Below are positions 53,097 through 62,599 of a stretch of DNA of 64,000 bases, in pieces. Under the pieces are notes generated by a model, which was given only the letters and a program-made list of their open reading frames with translations, did no database searches and had not been told where the DNA came from. The first letter of the stretch is position 1; each line of letters starts with the position of its first letter. The DNA is from Bacillus sp. B1-b2 (GTDB lineage Bacteria > Bacillota > Bacilli > Bacillales > Cytobacillaceae), in contig NZ_WEHU01000017.1 of assembly GCF_009183415.1 (NCBI RefSeq), forward strand, positions 39,049-103,048, read 5' to 3'. Position numbers and translations under genes: made by a program.

Positions 53097-54509
53097 TTAT
53101 CCTCGTTCTTTAGATAAAGTATCATAAATGCTTGTTAACTTTTGTAACCCATTCTTAATTTCCTGTTCGTTTAGAAAGGAATAACTGAGTCTTATATAGG
53201 GAATATCTCTTTCATGTGGATCACAAATATATCCAGGTACATAGGAAATAGAACTTGCTAGTGCCCTGTTTTTCAACAAGCCTTTATTCACTTCCTCATT
53301 TATTCGAACCCATAAATTCAGGCCTCCACTTGGGCTATCCCATATGAAATGATTCTTGAGTGCTTCTTCCATTGTCTCTTTTCTTATCTGTAAGGCTATC
53401 CTTAACTTTTCCATATGAGAGCGGATCCTTTCAGAAGTAAGGTAAAATAAAAAAGCTTTTTGGTTCAGTAAGGGAGTTCCATTATCTGCAAGTGCCTTTC
53501 CTTTAATGAGCCATTTGACTAGACTTGGATGCGCAACCATCGCACATATTCTCAATCCTGGTGCCATGTACTTGCAGAAACTACGTAAATAAATGACATA
53601 CCCACCAATATCATAGGCATAAATAGGTGGTGGTGGACTTTCTTGAAAATAAATTTCATGAAAAGAATCATCCTCCAAAATAATACATTGATATTTTTCT
53701 GCCAACTCTGCAAGTTGCTTTCTTTGTTCTACTGGAACTGTATAGCCTGTCGGGTTATGATGAGTTGGATTTGTATAAAAAAGCTTTGGTTTATACTTTT
53801 TCATCAGAGACTCCACTTCATTCAAACAAAAACCTGCTGCTGTTATAGGCACAGAAATAAGCCTTGCCCCTCTATTTACAAATATATCAGTTGCTCCACT
53901 ATATGTAGGGCTTTCAATCAGTACATAGTCATGTGCTTGTACAAATACCTTTGCAATAATATCTATGCCTTGCTGTGCGCCAGAAGTAACAATAATGGAA
54001 TCTTCATCTATATACATTTTGTCATACTTTTGGAAATAAGCTGATAATCCTACAATCAATTCTTCATCACCTTTCACAGGTGCATACGTACCAAGCAAGT
54101 GAGGGTATCTGTCAAATATCTCCTTCACATGCTGTGAGAGGTATCTGTTTGGTAATAAGGTTGGATCTATAACAGCTGCAGAAAATTTATAAAAGGTTGG
54201 TTCACGATGAATTTCTGATAGATTGCTGTTTTGTATGTAGGAATGGAGAGCAGGCATTTCTCCTGTTTCACTTTGGTGAATACTGTCTTTACAGTAATAG
54301 CCTGTTTTGTCTTTCGCATAGACATATCCCTCCTCTTTTAGAAGTTGATATGCTTTTAAGATTGTCAAACGGTGAACCCCTAGCAACTCTGCAAGGCTTC
54401 TTACAGAAGGAAGCTTTCTGCCTTTTTCCCATTCTCCTGTTTTAATACGAGTCAGCATATATTCATAAACTTGCTTATATAACGCAGTATGTTCTGTTTT
54501 TATTACCAT
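53097..54509 (-). CDS. MocR-type regulator (GntR helix-turn-helix fused to aminotransferase fold)
   Basis: A 470-residue MocR protein with AGGAGGAGGG before the ATG. The GntR helix-turn-helix is at 10-75 (YKQVYEYMLTRIKTGEWEKG, LPSVRSLAELLGVHRLTILK, GYVYAKDKTGYY). The aminotransferase part has YTNPTHHNPTGYTVP, LEDDSFHEIYF and the PLP Lys in LRSFCKYMAPGLRICAM. It diverges from an EamA-type exporter across 112 bases, the commonest MocR target layout. dsdA lies 157 bases downstream on the same strand. The second MocR protein in the window (20362-21813) has a different context. Confidence 0.92.
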   Translation of the reverse strand: MVIKTEHTALYKQVYEYMLTRIKTGEWEKGRKLPSVRSLAELLGVHRLTILKAYQLLKEEGYVYAKDKTGYYCKDSIHQSETGEMPALHSYIQNSNLSEIHREPTFYKFSAAVIDPTLLPNRYLSQHVKEIFDRYPHLLGTYAPVKGDEELIVGLSAYFQKYDKMYIDEDSIIVTSGAQQGIDIIAKVFVQAHDYVLIESPTYSGATDIFVNRGARLISVPITAAGFCLNEVESLMKKYKPKLFYTNPTHHNPTGYTVPVEQRKQLAELAEKYQCIILEDDSFHEIYFQESPPPPIYAYDIGGYVIYLRSFCKYMAPGLRICAMVAHPSLVKWLIKGKALADNGTPLLNQKAFLFYLTSERIRSHMEKLRIALQIRKETMEEALKNHFIWDSPSGGLNLWVRINEEVNKGLLKNRALASSISYVPGYICDPHERDIPYIRLSYSFLNEQEIKNGLQKLTSIYDTLSKERG

Positions 54510-54621
54510 GATTTCTCCCTCCTCCTATTTCTATTATTCTACCATTTGCTTCAATCTGTTCTATTTAAAAATCATCTGGTCTGTCTAGTCTATTTTACAA
54601 TGAATGACAGGAGGGATTACG

Positions 54622-55530
54622 ATGACGATTATTTTGTATAGTATCATGTGTTTTATTTTTGGAACTACTTTTTTGGCAATTAAAGTTGGAGTAGATCAAG
54701 GTTTTCCGCCCTTTCTTTCTGCAGGAATTCGTTTTTTTGCAGCAGGAGCTGTGCTTTATCTTTTTTTACTCGGACGTAAACGAACAACATGGAAACTTCT
54801 ATTGCGTAAAGAGCTTATGCTCACAGGATTTTCTTTAACCTTCATTACCTTCGCAAGTCTTTATTGGGCAGAACAATTTGTTTCCTCAGGAATTGCAGCA
54901 ATACTTTCGGCTTCAGGGCCAATAATGATTGTCCTATTGCAGAATATTTTCTTACGAGTAAAGATGGACAAATCAAGCATAATTGGAGTAATAGTAGGAT
55001 TTATTGGTGTTTTCTTTCTATTTTTGCCAGGATTTACAATCAATTGGAGCCTTCATTGGATTATAGGGTGCGGAATTATACTCATTGGTGAAATCGGCTA
55101 TGCAGCAGGATCCATATATTCTAGTAAAATAATTGGCGTATTTAAGGAAGAAAGCCCGATAGCATTAAATGCTGTGCAAATGATTTATGGAGGAATATTC
55201 TTGCTAGTGCTATCTCTACTAACAAGGGAAACAGTGCACTCCTTAACAATTCCAGTTTTTTTCTCCCTGGTTTACTTGACAATTGCAGGATCCATGGTTG
55301 CTCACACCATTTATTATTATCTCGTGGCTAAAACAAATGCCTTTCTTCCCTCGACATGGTTGTATGTGTCACCGCTTATTGCTTTAGGAATCGGCCACTT
55401 CTTCTACAAAGAAGATGTCCATCCAGTAATGTTCATTGGAGTCATTCTGATTTTAAGCAGCCTTGTATTAATAAACATAAGAAAAATCATGCAATTTGTT
55501 AACATTAAGAAAATGGCATCCTCTAAATGA
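54622..55530 (+). CDS. EamA/DMT-family transporter
   Basis: 302 residues from the ATG 7 bases after AGGAGGG; a longer frame to 54604 overlaps the ribosome-binding site. Ten membrane helices in two EamA repeats: ILYSIMCFIFGTTFLAIKVG at the start of repeat one, then YWAEQFVSSGIAAILSASGP; repeat two includes GEIGYAAGSIYSSKIIG and STWLYVSPLIALGIGHFFYK. These proteins export amino acids or related metabolites. The divergent MocR regulator probably controls it. Confidence 0.9.
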   Translation: MTIILYSIMCFIFGTTFLAIKVGVDQGFPPFLSAGIRFFAAGAVLYLFLLGRKRTTWKLLLRKELMLTGFSLTFITFASLYWAEQFVSSGIAAILSASGPIMIVLLQNIFLRVKMDKSSIIGVIVGFIGVFFLFLPGFTINWSLHWIIGCGIILIGEIGYAAGSIYSSKIIGVFKEESPIALNAVQMIYGGIFLLVLSLLTRETVHSLTIPVFFSLVYLTIAGSMVAHTIYYYLVAKTNAFLPSTWLYVSPLIALGIGHFFYKEDVHPVMFIGVILILSSLVLINIRKIMQFVNIKKMASSK

Positions 55531-55594
55531 AGATGCCATTTAGAATAAACGGAAGGAAGAATCGTAGACATGTCCTTATGCAGAGGGCAAAGAT

Positions 55595-55625
55595 AACTCC
55601 ATGTTATAATAAGCATGGAGTTTTT
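55595..55625 (+). terminator. Terminator downstream of the EamA gene
   Basis: AACTCCATG (55595-55603) pairs with CATGGAGTT (55614-55622), followed by TTT. A second hairpin (ATGGCATC/GATGCCAT) overlaps the stop codon of the EamA gene near 55512-55542. Confidence 0.75.
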
Positions 55626-55671
55626 ATCTAAATAAGCAATTTCTGGCTAGATTTTATTAATCTTATTTTAC

Positions 55672-56163
55672 TTAATCAATATGCAAAAAATGAGATGTTT
55701 TTTTGCCTATTTTAAATAATAAAGGAATCAGTAATAATATTAAAAATCCTATAACTACTGTAGATACTACTAACTCTTTCCATAGAATTAAATTCTCTGC
55801 AAGCATTTGATAGATAATAAATAAATTTATTGGTATGTTCAGTAATAAGCCAGTTAGTAATCCTGGTGCATACTTTTTCATTAGTACTGTTGCAACAAGA
55901 TGTGGAAAGATTGCATTGATAATCATCGAACCTAAAAAGCCAATGAAAATCCATTTGGTAAGATTGGAAGATGGTATATAGGAATAACTAAATGCTGATA
56001 AATAAGCCAATAGAGTAATAACAATTACAGCAAAACGAAATTCACTAGAACTAACGGCCTTTTGAAATTGTGAAGAATGTTGTGACCACTTTGGTAACCA
56101 AATTGCTTCCTCCAAGTTATGTAGTGTTATCGCCATACAAAAATATACAACAAGACCATCCAC
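55672..56163 (-). CDS. HXXEE-domain membrane protein
   Basis: 163 residues from the GTG that follows AAGGAGG; the frame is open to 56214 without a ribosome-binding site. The N-terminal part carries the signature HNLEEA (H-x-x-E-E) in VVYFCMAITLHNLEEAIWLP. About five membrane helices follow, including a conserved NAIFPHLVATVLMKKYAPGL with FPH and PG. The His/Glu arrangement suggests a metal site in the membrane. The function of the family is unknown. Transcribed alone. Confidence 0.85.
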   Translation of the reverse strand: MDGLVVYFCMAITLHNLEEAIWLPKWSQHSSQFQKAVSSSEFRFAVIVITLLAYLSAFSYSYIPSSNLTKWIFIGFLGSMIINAIFPHLVATVLMKKYAPGLLTGLLLNIPINLFIIYQMLAENLILWKELVVSTVVIGFLILLLIPLLFKIGKKTSHFLHID

Positions 56164-56307
56164 TACCCTTTCCTCCTTTCTAATGTAACTTATATTATTT
56201 GTATACAATCCCATTTAATTAACCTATAAAACTTTCACTATAAAAAAGGAACTATCCTCGATTAAAGAATGTCCCCATTAGTTAAAGCATGTTATTTCAC
56301 ACTAATC

Positions 56308-56826
56308 TTACCAGCCTTTACAATTACACAAAGAAGTAATATGTGCCAGGTGATGTCTGCCATGCCAAGCATAAATACCGATATTTTCACCTAATGAAAC
56401 TTCACCTGATTCTGGGTGAAAAAAAGTTCTTTCTAAATCAGCTTCACTTAAACTTTTTAAAAGATCTGTCCAGCGTTTGTGCAATGATTCGAGCAGAGAT
56501 AGTGAAATATGAATTGGCAATTTATTATCTGGAAGCTCCGCCCACTTCTTTTCTTCATATGGCTTTATTACAGGTTGTTCTTCTGTTAGAGCCAATTTAA
56601 AGCGAACATATGCATTTATATGACTATCTGCGAGGTGATGAATCACTTGTCGAACAGTCCAGCCTCCTGAACGATAAGGTGTATCTAGCTGTTCATTATC
56701 TAAGTCTTTTACAGCAGCTTGTAATAATCTTGGTAAATCTTCTATCTCCTTAATCCAATCCTTCGTAACACTGTTAGTAATTTCCTCTTTATACTCAAAT
56801 TTCCCTACTGGGTATTTCAAATCCAC
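56308..56826 (-). CDS. yfiT: YfiT-type bacillithiol transferase (DinB-like)
   Basis: A 172-residue four-helix DinB-superfamily protein with GTG start after GGGAGG. Text typical of Yfi[57 protein letters not shown] and [13 protein letters not shown]. The three His of the nickel/zinc site are in VIHHLADSH and HGRHHLAH. YfiT/BstA enzymes transfer bacillithiol to electrophiles, so they act in detoxification in low-GC Firmicutes that make bacillithiol. Transcribed alone. Confidence 0.9.
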   Translation of the reverse strand: MDLKYPVGKFEYKEEITNSVTKDWIKEIEDLPRLLQAAVKDLDNEQLDTPYRSGGWTVRQVIHHLADSHINAYVRFKLALTEEQPVIKPYEEKKWAELPDNKLPIHISLSLLESLHKRWTDLLKSLSEADLERTFFHPESGEVSLGENIGIYAWHGRHHLAHITSLCNCKGW

Positions 56827-57137
56827 CTACTAATCCTCCCTTAAGTCACTAATTTATATGTGTATTATTCTACATCATTAATCCAACTGTTATGACATAC
56901 CAATGGAACTATATCCATCCAAAGTTACCATTTTATTATTAGCCTTTTATAGAGTATAACAATAGTATTGTAAGTTTATAGACTTTACTAAGATAATATG
57001 GATGGTTCGGGTAAGAGCATCATACCAATTAACATTTAAAATAGCATTTATTAACTACCTGAAATGAATAAGAATACAAGAACAAATTCCAAGCTTAAAA
57101 TGTTTTTTCCTTTGTTGCATACTTAGGTTTTCTTTCT
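56827..57137. other. Intergenic region without recognised features
   Basis: About 310 AT-rich bases. No hairpin with T-run, operator or gene fragment was recognised. Confidence 0.5.
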
Positions 57138-57383
57138 TTAATCAGAAATGATCTGTACATTGTGCGCGACTTTTGCTTGGTCTCCTAAGCCAGGATTTTC
57201 TACTAAATCAAATATAACTGTCTGCCCTTTTTTCAAATATCGAAAATCATTAGGAAACCTGCCTTTATTAGGAAGTATATGACTAAAATGAACAAAAACT
57301 AAGTTTTCATCCTCACCATCAAGTAATATATGCCCAAAACCTTCCTCTTCCTTATAGCATTTTACCATTCCTTTTCGCTTCAT
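57138..57383 (-). CDS. Cold-shock-domain-like protein, divergent
   Basis: 81 residues with GGGAGGATGCG before the ATG. The cold-shock OB fold is recognisable: KGMVKCYKEEEGFGHILLDG with RNP1-like EGFGHI (KGFGFI in CspB), LVFVHFSHI as RNP2, then LKKGQTVIFDLVENPGLGDQ and AKVAHNVQII. It is longer than typical Csp proteins (66-70), with an insertion around PNKGRFPNDFRY, and the second RNP1 aromatic is His. It may bind single-stranded nucleic acids, but as a divergent member it need not be cold-induced. Confidence 0.82.
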   Translation of the reverse strand: MKRKGMVKCYKEEEGFGHILLDGEDENLVFVHFSHILPNKGRFPNDFRYLKKGQTVIFDLVENPGLGDQAKVAHNVQIISD

Positions 57384-57738
57384 ATCGCATCCTCCCTAAA
57401 GATAATCTATTCTGCACAGCGCTTACTACTAGATTGTATTCGTGAATCATTAATTTTTTTCGGGTTTCTTCCAGTCCTTAGTCATCACCTCTATCCCCTC
57501 ATTTTTTTCTAACCAAAAGCATTTATTCAATATTTCCCTCCTCAGACATATCTTCTTTTGTATATTTAGATTTCTATGACAAGAAACACTATTCCTTGTT
57601 TTATTAAACTATCAATTTGTTAAATTCAATACTAAAAAATCTCAGTGTACATACATTTCTCAAAATCTTTTTAATACAAGCTCAAATAGTCATTAAGTCT
57701 GAAAGAATATAATCTCTAGATCACTTCTATAGAAAAAG
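57384..57738. other. Intergenic region without recognised features
   Basis: About 355 AT-rich bases between the cold-shock-like gene and the terminator of the PTS operon; nothing else was recognised. Confidence 0.5.
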
Positions 57739-57785
57739 ATAATGACAAAAGAAGAGCTAATAATCACTCTCCTTTTGTCATTATC
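57739..57785 (-). terminator. Terminator of the PTS-aldolase operon
   Basis: GATAATGACAAAAG (57739-57752) pairs perfectly with CTTTTGTCATTATC (57772-57785), a 14-bp stem; on the minus strand it ends CTTTTGTCATTATC after a G-rich loop side. Confidence 0.75.
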
Positions 57786-57842
57786 TATCATACAAATATT
57801 AATCGCACTCACTTTTGACTAGTTATTCCTCAAAGTGCATTT

Positions 57843-59735
57843 CTAAGCAGCCTCTTTTATATCTAATGCTTTAGCTTTATACATTGGTTTTTTTAATATT
57901 CCGATAATACAAGCTGTTATTATAGACCCAATTACGATACAACCGATGTAAAGAAAAGGGTTGCTTGCTGCAATTGGGATGACGAATATTCCACCATGGG
58001 GTGCTTGCAAGGAAATACCAAGCGCCATACATATACCGCCGCCAATTGCTGATCCTATTATATTGGCAGGAATTATTCGTAATGGATCACTTGCTGCAAA
58101 AGGTATAGCTGCTTCCGTTATAAAGGAAGCTCCCATTATATATGCTGCCTTCCCTGCATTTCTTTCTTCACTAGTAAATTTATTTTTAAAAAGTGTAGTT
58201 GCTAAAGCTATCCCTAATGGAGGTACCATACCTCCTACCATTAATGCTGCTGACGGCTCATAAATTTGATTAGCGAACATTGCAAGACCAAATGCAGAAG
58301 CAGTTTTATTAATAGGTCCTCCCATATCTGAAGCCATCATGCCAGCTAACAATGCTCCTAAGAATATCGCATTTGTTCCTGTTAGTCCATTTAACCAATC
58401 TTGTAATGAGGTATTCACCCAAGACAATGGACTATTTATAAAGAAATGCATAATAAAAGCGGTTACAAACGTACCGATTAACGGAAGTAGAAGTACTGGC
58501 GATAAACCTTGTAATGATTCTGGAATATCTCTTAATACTTTTTTCAAGCCTAAAATAATATACCCTGCAAGGAAACCTGCAATCATACCTCCTAAGAATC
58601 CTGAACCACCTAAAGTTGCCATCATACCACCAATCATACCAGGAGCTAAACCTGGTCTATCTGCAATACTATAAGCTATATATCCAGCTAGAACAGGTAC
58701 CATTAATGCAAATGCGGCTTCTCCACCAGCCAATCCTAAAAATGCTGCAAATCGGTTATAATCTTCACTATTAGGATCAGATGCATGAATTCCAAACATG
58801 AAGGAGATAGCAATTAATATTCCACCAGCCACCACAAAGGGAATCATAAATGATACACCATTCATAAGGTGACTATAAATCTTTGGTTGCTTCATTCTAG
58901 TTCTTTCTTTTGCTTCATTTAGATTAGTATTATTGCCGTTATATACTTTCCCTTTCCCTGCTAAAGCTTCCTCTATTAAATGCTGTGCATGATGAATACC
59001 ATCTTTCACAGATGTCTTAATAACCTTTTTATCCCCAAACACATCCATGTCTACTTTAATATCAGCCGCAACTATAATACCGTCTGCATTACTTATGTCT
59101 TCAGCGGTTAATTTATTTTGTATGCCAGTAGAACCATTTGTTTGAATCTTTACTTGAATGCCCATCTCTTCCGCTGATTTTTTCAGGGATTCTGCAGCCA
59201 AAAATGTATGTGCTATTCCTGTTGGGCACCCTGTAACTCCCACAATCCTTTTTCCTGTATAGAGTGAATTAGAGGTTAACTCTTGAAGTGCTTCTTCTTT
59301 TTCTGTAAAAAGATCCATAACCTCCTTACTACTATCAGCCAAAATCAACTTTGCTCTAAATGTTTCATCCATTAAAACAGTGGATATCTTCGACAGTGTT
59401 TCTAAATGTTCTGAAGTAGAATTTTTGGCAGCAGCTATCATGAAAAATAGTTTGCATTTTTCCGTGCTATAATTGATTCCCTTTAGCGACCTGCCAATCA
59501 CGATCGCTGTTTTCTTTACAGCTTCCGACTTAGCATGTGGGATTGCTACTCCATACCCAACTTCCGTGGAAACTTGGTTCTCACGCTCCCATATGTCCTT
59601 TTCAAATTGCTCCATATCTTTTAAATAACCATTTTGATTAAGTTTAGATGCTAATTCATTAATTAAATCTTTTTTATTTTCAGATTCGACATCAAGGATT
59701 ATATTTTCTATATGCAATACAGAGGAAATCTTCAT
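57843..59735 (-). CDS. PTS fructose-type EIIABC transporter
   Basis: A 630-residue fusion with EIIA-EIIB-EIIC order. EIIA-Fru (1-150) has the phospho-His67 in YGVAIPHAKSEAVK. EIIB-Fru (about 160-260) has Cys170 in VGVTGCPTGIAHTFLAAESL. EIIC (about 285-620) has eight or more membrane helices with FMIPFVVAGGILIAISFMFG and GPINKTASAFGLAMFANQIY. It imports and phosphorylates a ketohexose or hexitol-like sugar, probably at C1 as in fructose systems. It is last in an operon after a PRD regulator and a class II aldolase. No 1-phosphofructokinase gene is present. Confidence 0.92.
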   Translation of the reverse strand: MKISSVLHIENIILDVESENKKDLINELASKLNQNGYLKDMEQFEKDIWERENQVSTEVGYGVAIPHAKSEAVKKTAIVIGRSLKGINYSTEKCKLFFMIAAAKNSTSEHLETLSKISTVLMDETFRAKLILADSSKEVMDLFTEKEEALQELTSNSLYTGKRIVGVTGCPTGIAHTFLAAESLKKSAEEMGIQVKIQTNGSTGIQNKLTAEDISNADGIIVAADIKVDMDVFGDKKVIKTSVKDGIHHAQHLIEEALAGKGKVYNGNNTNLNEAKERTRMKQPKIYSHLMNGVSFMIPFVVAGGILIAISFMFGIHASDPNSEDYNRFAAFLGLAGGEAAFALMVPVLAGYIAYSIADRPGLAPGMIGGMMATLGGSGFLGGMIAGFLAGYIILGLKKVLRDIPESLQGLSPVLLLPLIGTFVTAFIMHFFINSPLSWVNTSLQDWLNGLTGTNAIFLGALLAGMMASDMGGPINKTASAFGLAMFANQIYEPSAALMVGGMVPPLGIALATTLFKNKFTSEERNAGKAAYIMGASFITEAAIPFAASDPLRIIPANIIGSAIGGGICMALGISLQAPHGGIFVIPIAASNPFLYIGCIVIGSIITACIIGILKKPMYKAKALDIKEAA

Positions 59736-59748
59736 TAATTATCTCTCC

Positions 59749-60627
59749 TTATATCTCACCTAATTTATAGAGTACTGCTTTCCCAGCTGATCCAAAGAGC
59801 TCCATCTTCTGTTTTACCAATTCTGTTGCTGCCTTCGTAGCTTCAGGCATTAGCATATCTGGCTCATATGCATAAGGATTCTTTTCTAAGGTAATACGTA
59901 ATTGATTATAAAATGCTCGCTTCATATCTGTAGATAAATTAATTTTTGCAATTCCGTGTTTAACTGCTTCTCTGATTTCTTCATCTGGATTATCTGATCC
60001 CCCATGAAGAACCAATGGTATATTTACTTTTGAATGAATCTCTATTAATCTATCAATTTTTATTGAATGATCTTTTGTTTTAGGATAGATTCCATGTGAT
60101 GTACCAACAGCTACAGCCAAGGTATCTATTCCTGTTTTTTCAACAAAAAGCGCAGCTTCGTCAGGGTCTGTATATAAAATTTCTTCTGATCCGCCTTCAG
60201 AACTTCCCTCGTTACTACCAATCGTACCAAGTTCGCCTTCTACGGAAACTCCGACCATGTGTGCCAGGTCAACTGCCTCTTTGGTTAATCTAATATTTCC
60301 TTCAAAAGGTAAATGAGAAGCATCCATCATAACGGATGTATATCCGTTTTTTATAGCCCGTAAAATATCGTTAATATTCCCACCATGATCTAAATGAATA
60401 GCAAAAGGCATTTTTGATTTTGAGACTGCTTCCCTTACATAAGCAACGAATTCATCTGTTACTAAGCCAATTTCATTTGGATGTATTTGCATAATAGCAG
60501 GCGATTGTTGCTCCTCAGCTGCACGAATAACCACTTTAACGAATTCACTATTTGCTATGTTAAAAGAACCTACTGCAAATTTATTCTCAAAAGCTACATT
60601 AAGTAAATCTTTCATATTTAGTAACAT
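59749..60627 (-). CDS. Class II ketose-bisphosphate aldolase
   Basis: 292 residues from the ATG after TGGAGGAAA; a longer frame to 60642 overlaps that ribosome-binding site. The class II zinc aldolase pattern is clear: FAVGSFNIANSEFVKVVI, the proton-donor and zinc region PFAIHLDHGGNINDILRAI, VEGELGTIGSNEGSSEG, TDPDEAALFVEKTGIDTLAV with GTSHG, LVLHGGSDNPDEEI and INLSTDMKRAF. The extended SEGGSEEILYTDP loop is usual in fructose/tagatose-bisphosphate aldolases (Fba/GatY/KbaY). It lies between the PRD regulator and the EIIABC gene, so it probably cleaves the phosphorylated sugar delivered by that PTS. Confidence 0.92.
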   Translation of the reverse strand: MLLNMKDLLNVAFENKFAVGSFNIANSEFVKVVIRAAEEQQSPAIMQIHPNEIGLVTDEFVAYVREAVSKSKMPFAIHLDHGGNINDILRAIKNGYTSVMMDASHLPFEGNIRLTKEAVDLAHMVGVSVEGELGTIGSNEGSSEGGSEEILYTDPDEAALFVEKTGIDTLAVAVGTSHGIYPKTKDHSIKIDRLIEIHSKVNIPLVLHGGSDNPDEEIREAVKHGIAKINLSTDMKRAFYNQLRITLEKNPYAYEPDMLMPEATKAATELVKQKMELFGSAGKAVLYKLGEI

Positions 60628-60642
60628 ACTATTTTCCTCCAT

Positions 60643-62517
60643 TCATTCATTTGAATTCCAAACTTCAATAAATTCTTTATAACTTGTTGCTTCTATTAAT
60701 TTACTAGTTAAATTTGAGTATTTTAATACACTGTATATTTCAGAGAAGAAACTACTATTATTTACTTTTTGTTTTATAGGTGGGATAAATAAAAAAACTA
60801 TTTGTGCAAATTGATCTCCCCAGATAATCTTCCGTTTATTAATTGCAACTAATACACGTAATTTCCCGTTATCTCCTACATCAAAAGGGTGAGGCATTGC
60901 TACTAAGTTTCCAATGTTTGTACTAGACATATTTTCCCGATCTAAAATACTATCATATAAATATTCAATATTCCCTTGTTCTGTAAGCGATTTAAGGAAG
61001 CCTTTTTGGTCTAATTCATCAAGAAGAAAAAAATCAGCAGGACTAAGATAATGTTCGAATAACTTACGGTTTAATTGTAAAGAGATACTTTTTACATCAT
61101 CATCGGTTATCATTTCACTTACACGAATAATATTTTTTTCTTGTATTGGATGATTATCCTCCATTTGTATCGTAGTAATTAATGTATCAATTTCTTGAGA
61201 AATGAGATGCATTTCATTACTTGCGTACAACCCTTCAATTTTTATATGAGGAAAATAAAGATTCATTTTTCTCTCTAATAGATTTCCTACTAATTGATTT
61301 TTCCCATAAACAATGGCAATCTTATGCCTAGTATCCTGTGAGCTATCCATTATATTCATCATATGAAGTGCCAAGTAACCGATTTCATTTTCAGGAATGC
61401 TAATTTTCAAGCTTCCTTGTAGTTCTTTTGCAAGCACAACTGCCATATTGTAAGCTGCTATATATTCGGATTTAATTTGTAGGATAAATGGATTCTCTAT
61501 TGGAAAATAATATTTTAGTGGATTTAGTGATTTAGTTATATGCATAAGTAGCCTAGATTCCCATCTATTATGATTTTCCAACGGAATTCCATACTGTCTA
61601 GCAATCCTTTTGATAATCTTCAGTATAGTTTCTTGTACTTCATCCGTATCAGCTAGGTTAATCTCGTTCATTTCATAGGTCTTAGGAAATACTTGCAAAC
61701 TAATGAATAAATAGGAAAGGTATTGATGTTCATAATCATTAACATCAATATTAAATAATGGGCACAGTTGTACTAACAATCGCTTGGCTACATTCCATTC
61801 TTCAAATTGTTGTTTATCTAGAATCATGTCTGTTTCCGTTAAGATTTGATCATTTGATATTCTTTTCATGCTAATGACAATGTTAATACATATCGTAAAT
61901 AACTCTTTTGCATCTAATAATAAATGATATTTTGCTAGCTCACTTTCAACTATGGAAATAATGTTGTTAATATTTTCTGAATGAATCCAGTCGTTAAAAT
62001 AATATTGTATTGCCTCAGATACAGACATCCTATTTAAAATACTGGGAGAAACTAAACTATCTAATAATAAGCGCTTATCAATTTCTTTTCCATGGATCCT
62101 TATTCCTTGAAAAATGATAGCTTCTACCTTAATATTTCGATTCTCACTTTGTATCGTTTGAAATATTCGCTGAACATCTTTCCTAATTGTCTGTGTAGAA
62201 AAATAGAGATTCTGTGCAAGGTAATCATAAGTCACAAATGATTCTTTTGATAATAGTATCTTTATTATTTGAAATGCTCTTTCCCCGAACTCATCTTGAC
62301 TTTGCTGTAATTCAGTTATACTTCCTAATAGTTTATACCCCTTATGAGTATTTCCAATAATTGAAACTTCCTCTAGATAATTTTCATTCATTTCTTTAAT
62401 ATCATTTCTTATTGTTCTAGTCGTTACATTAAATATATTAGCTAATTCACTTCCACTAACATAATCTTCCTTTGCTTGTTGTAAAAATTGTAATAGCTCT
62501 ATGTAACGTTTTTTCAT
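60643..62517 (-). CDS. PRD-domain transcriptional regulator with EIIB/EIIA-like modules
   Basis: A 624-residue multi-domain regulator. Two helix-turn-helix motifs at the N-terminus (about 15-60: SGSELANIFNVTTRTIRNDI; and 90-130: FVTYDYLAQNLYFSTQTIRK) are followed by two PRD domains (about 180-280 and 290-395, with His in LLMHITKSLNPL and LALHMMNIM). An EIIB-Gat-like domain (about 405-490) lacks the usual Cys: the loop reads KIAIVYGKNQLVGNLL. A C-terminal EIIA-Fru/Mtl-like domain carries the phospho-His in NLVAMPHPFDVGD. It should activate the operon in response to PTS phosphorylation. It starts the operon with AAGGAGG. Confidence 0.92.
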   Translation of the reverse strand: MKKRYIELLQFLQQAKEDYVSGSELANIFNVTTRTIRNDIKEMNENYLEEVSIIGNTHKGYKLLGSITELQQSQDEFGERAFQIIKILLSKESFVTYDYLAQNLYFSTQTIRKDVQRIFQTIQSENRNIKVEAIIFQGIRIHGKEIDKRLLLDSLVSPSILNRMSVSEAIQYYFNDWIHSENINNIISIVESELAKYHLLLDAKELFTICINIVISMKRISNDQILTETDMILDKQQFEEWNVAKRLLVQLCPLFNIDVNDYEHQYLSYLFISLQVFPKTYEMNEINLADTDEVQETILKIIKRIARQYGIPLENHNRWESRLLMHITKSLNPLKYYFPIENPFILQIKSEYIAAYNMAVVLAKELQGSLKISIPENEIGYLALHMMNIMDSSQDTRHKIAIVYGKNQLVGNLLERKMNLYFPHIKIEGLYASNEMHLISQEIDTLITTIQMEDNHPIQEKNIIRVSEMITDDDVKSISLQLNRKLFEHYLSPADFFLLDELDQKGFLKSLTEQGNIEYLYDSILDRENMSSTNIGNLVAMPHPFDVGDNGKLRVLVAINKRKIIWGDQFAQIVFLFIPPIKQKVNNSSFFSEIYSVLKYSNLTSKLIEATSYKEFIEVWNSNE

Positions 62518-62544
62518 TTACCAATCCTCCTTGTATTCATTGTA

Positions 62545-62574
62545 AATTAAACGCTTTCATTTACCAAGATTATA
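62545..62574 (-). promoter_or_regulatory. Near-consensus cre box overlapping the start of the PTS-operon transcript
   Basis: On the minus strand, ATGAAAGCGTTTAATT (62545-62560) matches the CcpA cre consensus except for the last CA pair. A TATAAT -10 box lies just upstream (62569-62574). A CcpA roadblock just after the start site would give glucose repression. Confidence 0.65.
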
Positions 62575-62576
62575 AT

Positions 62577-62599
62577 ATCTTCCTAATAGTTAGGAAGAT
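62577..62599. promoter_or_regulatory. 10-bp perfect dyad in the PTS-operon promoter
   Basis: ATCTTCCTAA-TAG-TTAGGAAGAT sits exactly where the -35 box of the TATAAT promoter should be, and no good -35 is present. This fits an activator site for the PRD regulator. Confidence 0.6.
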
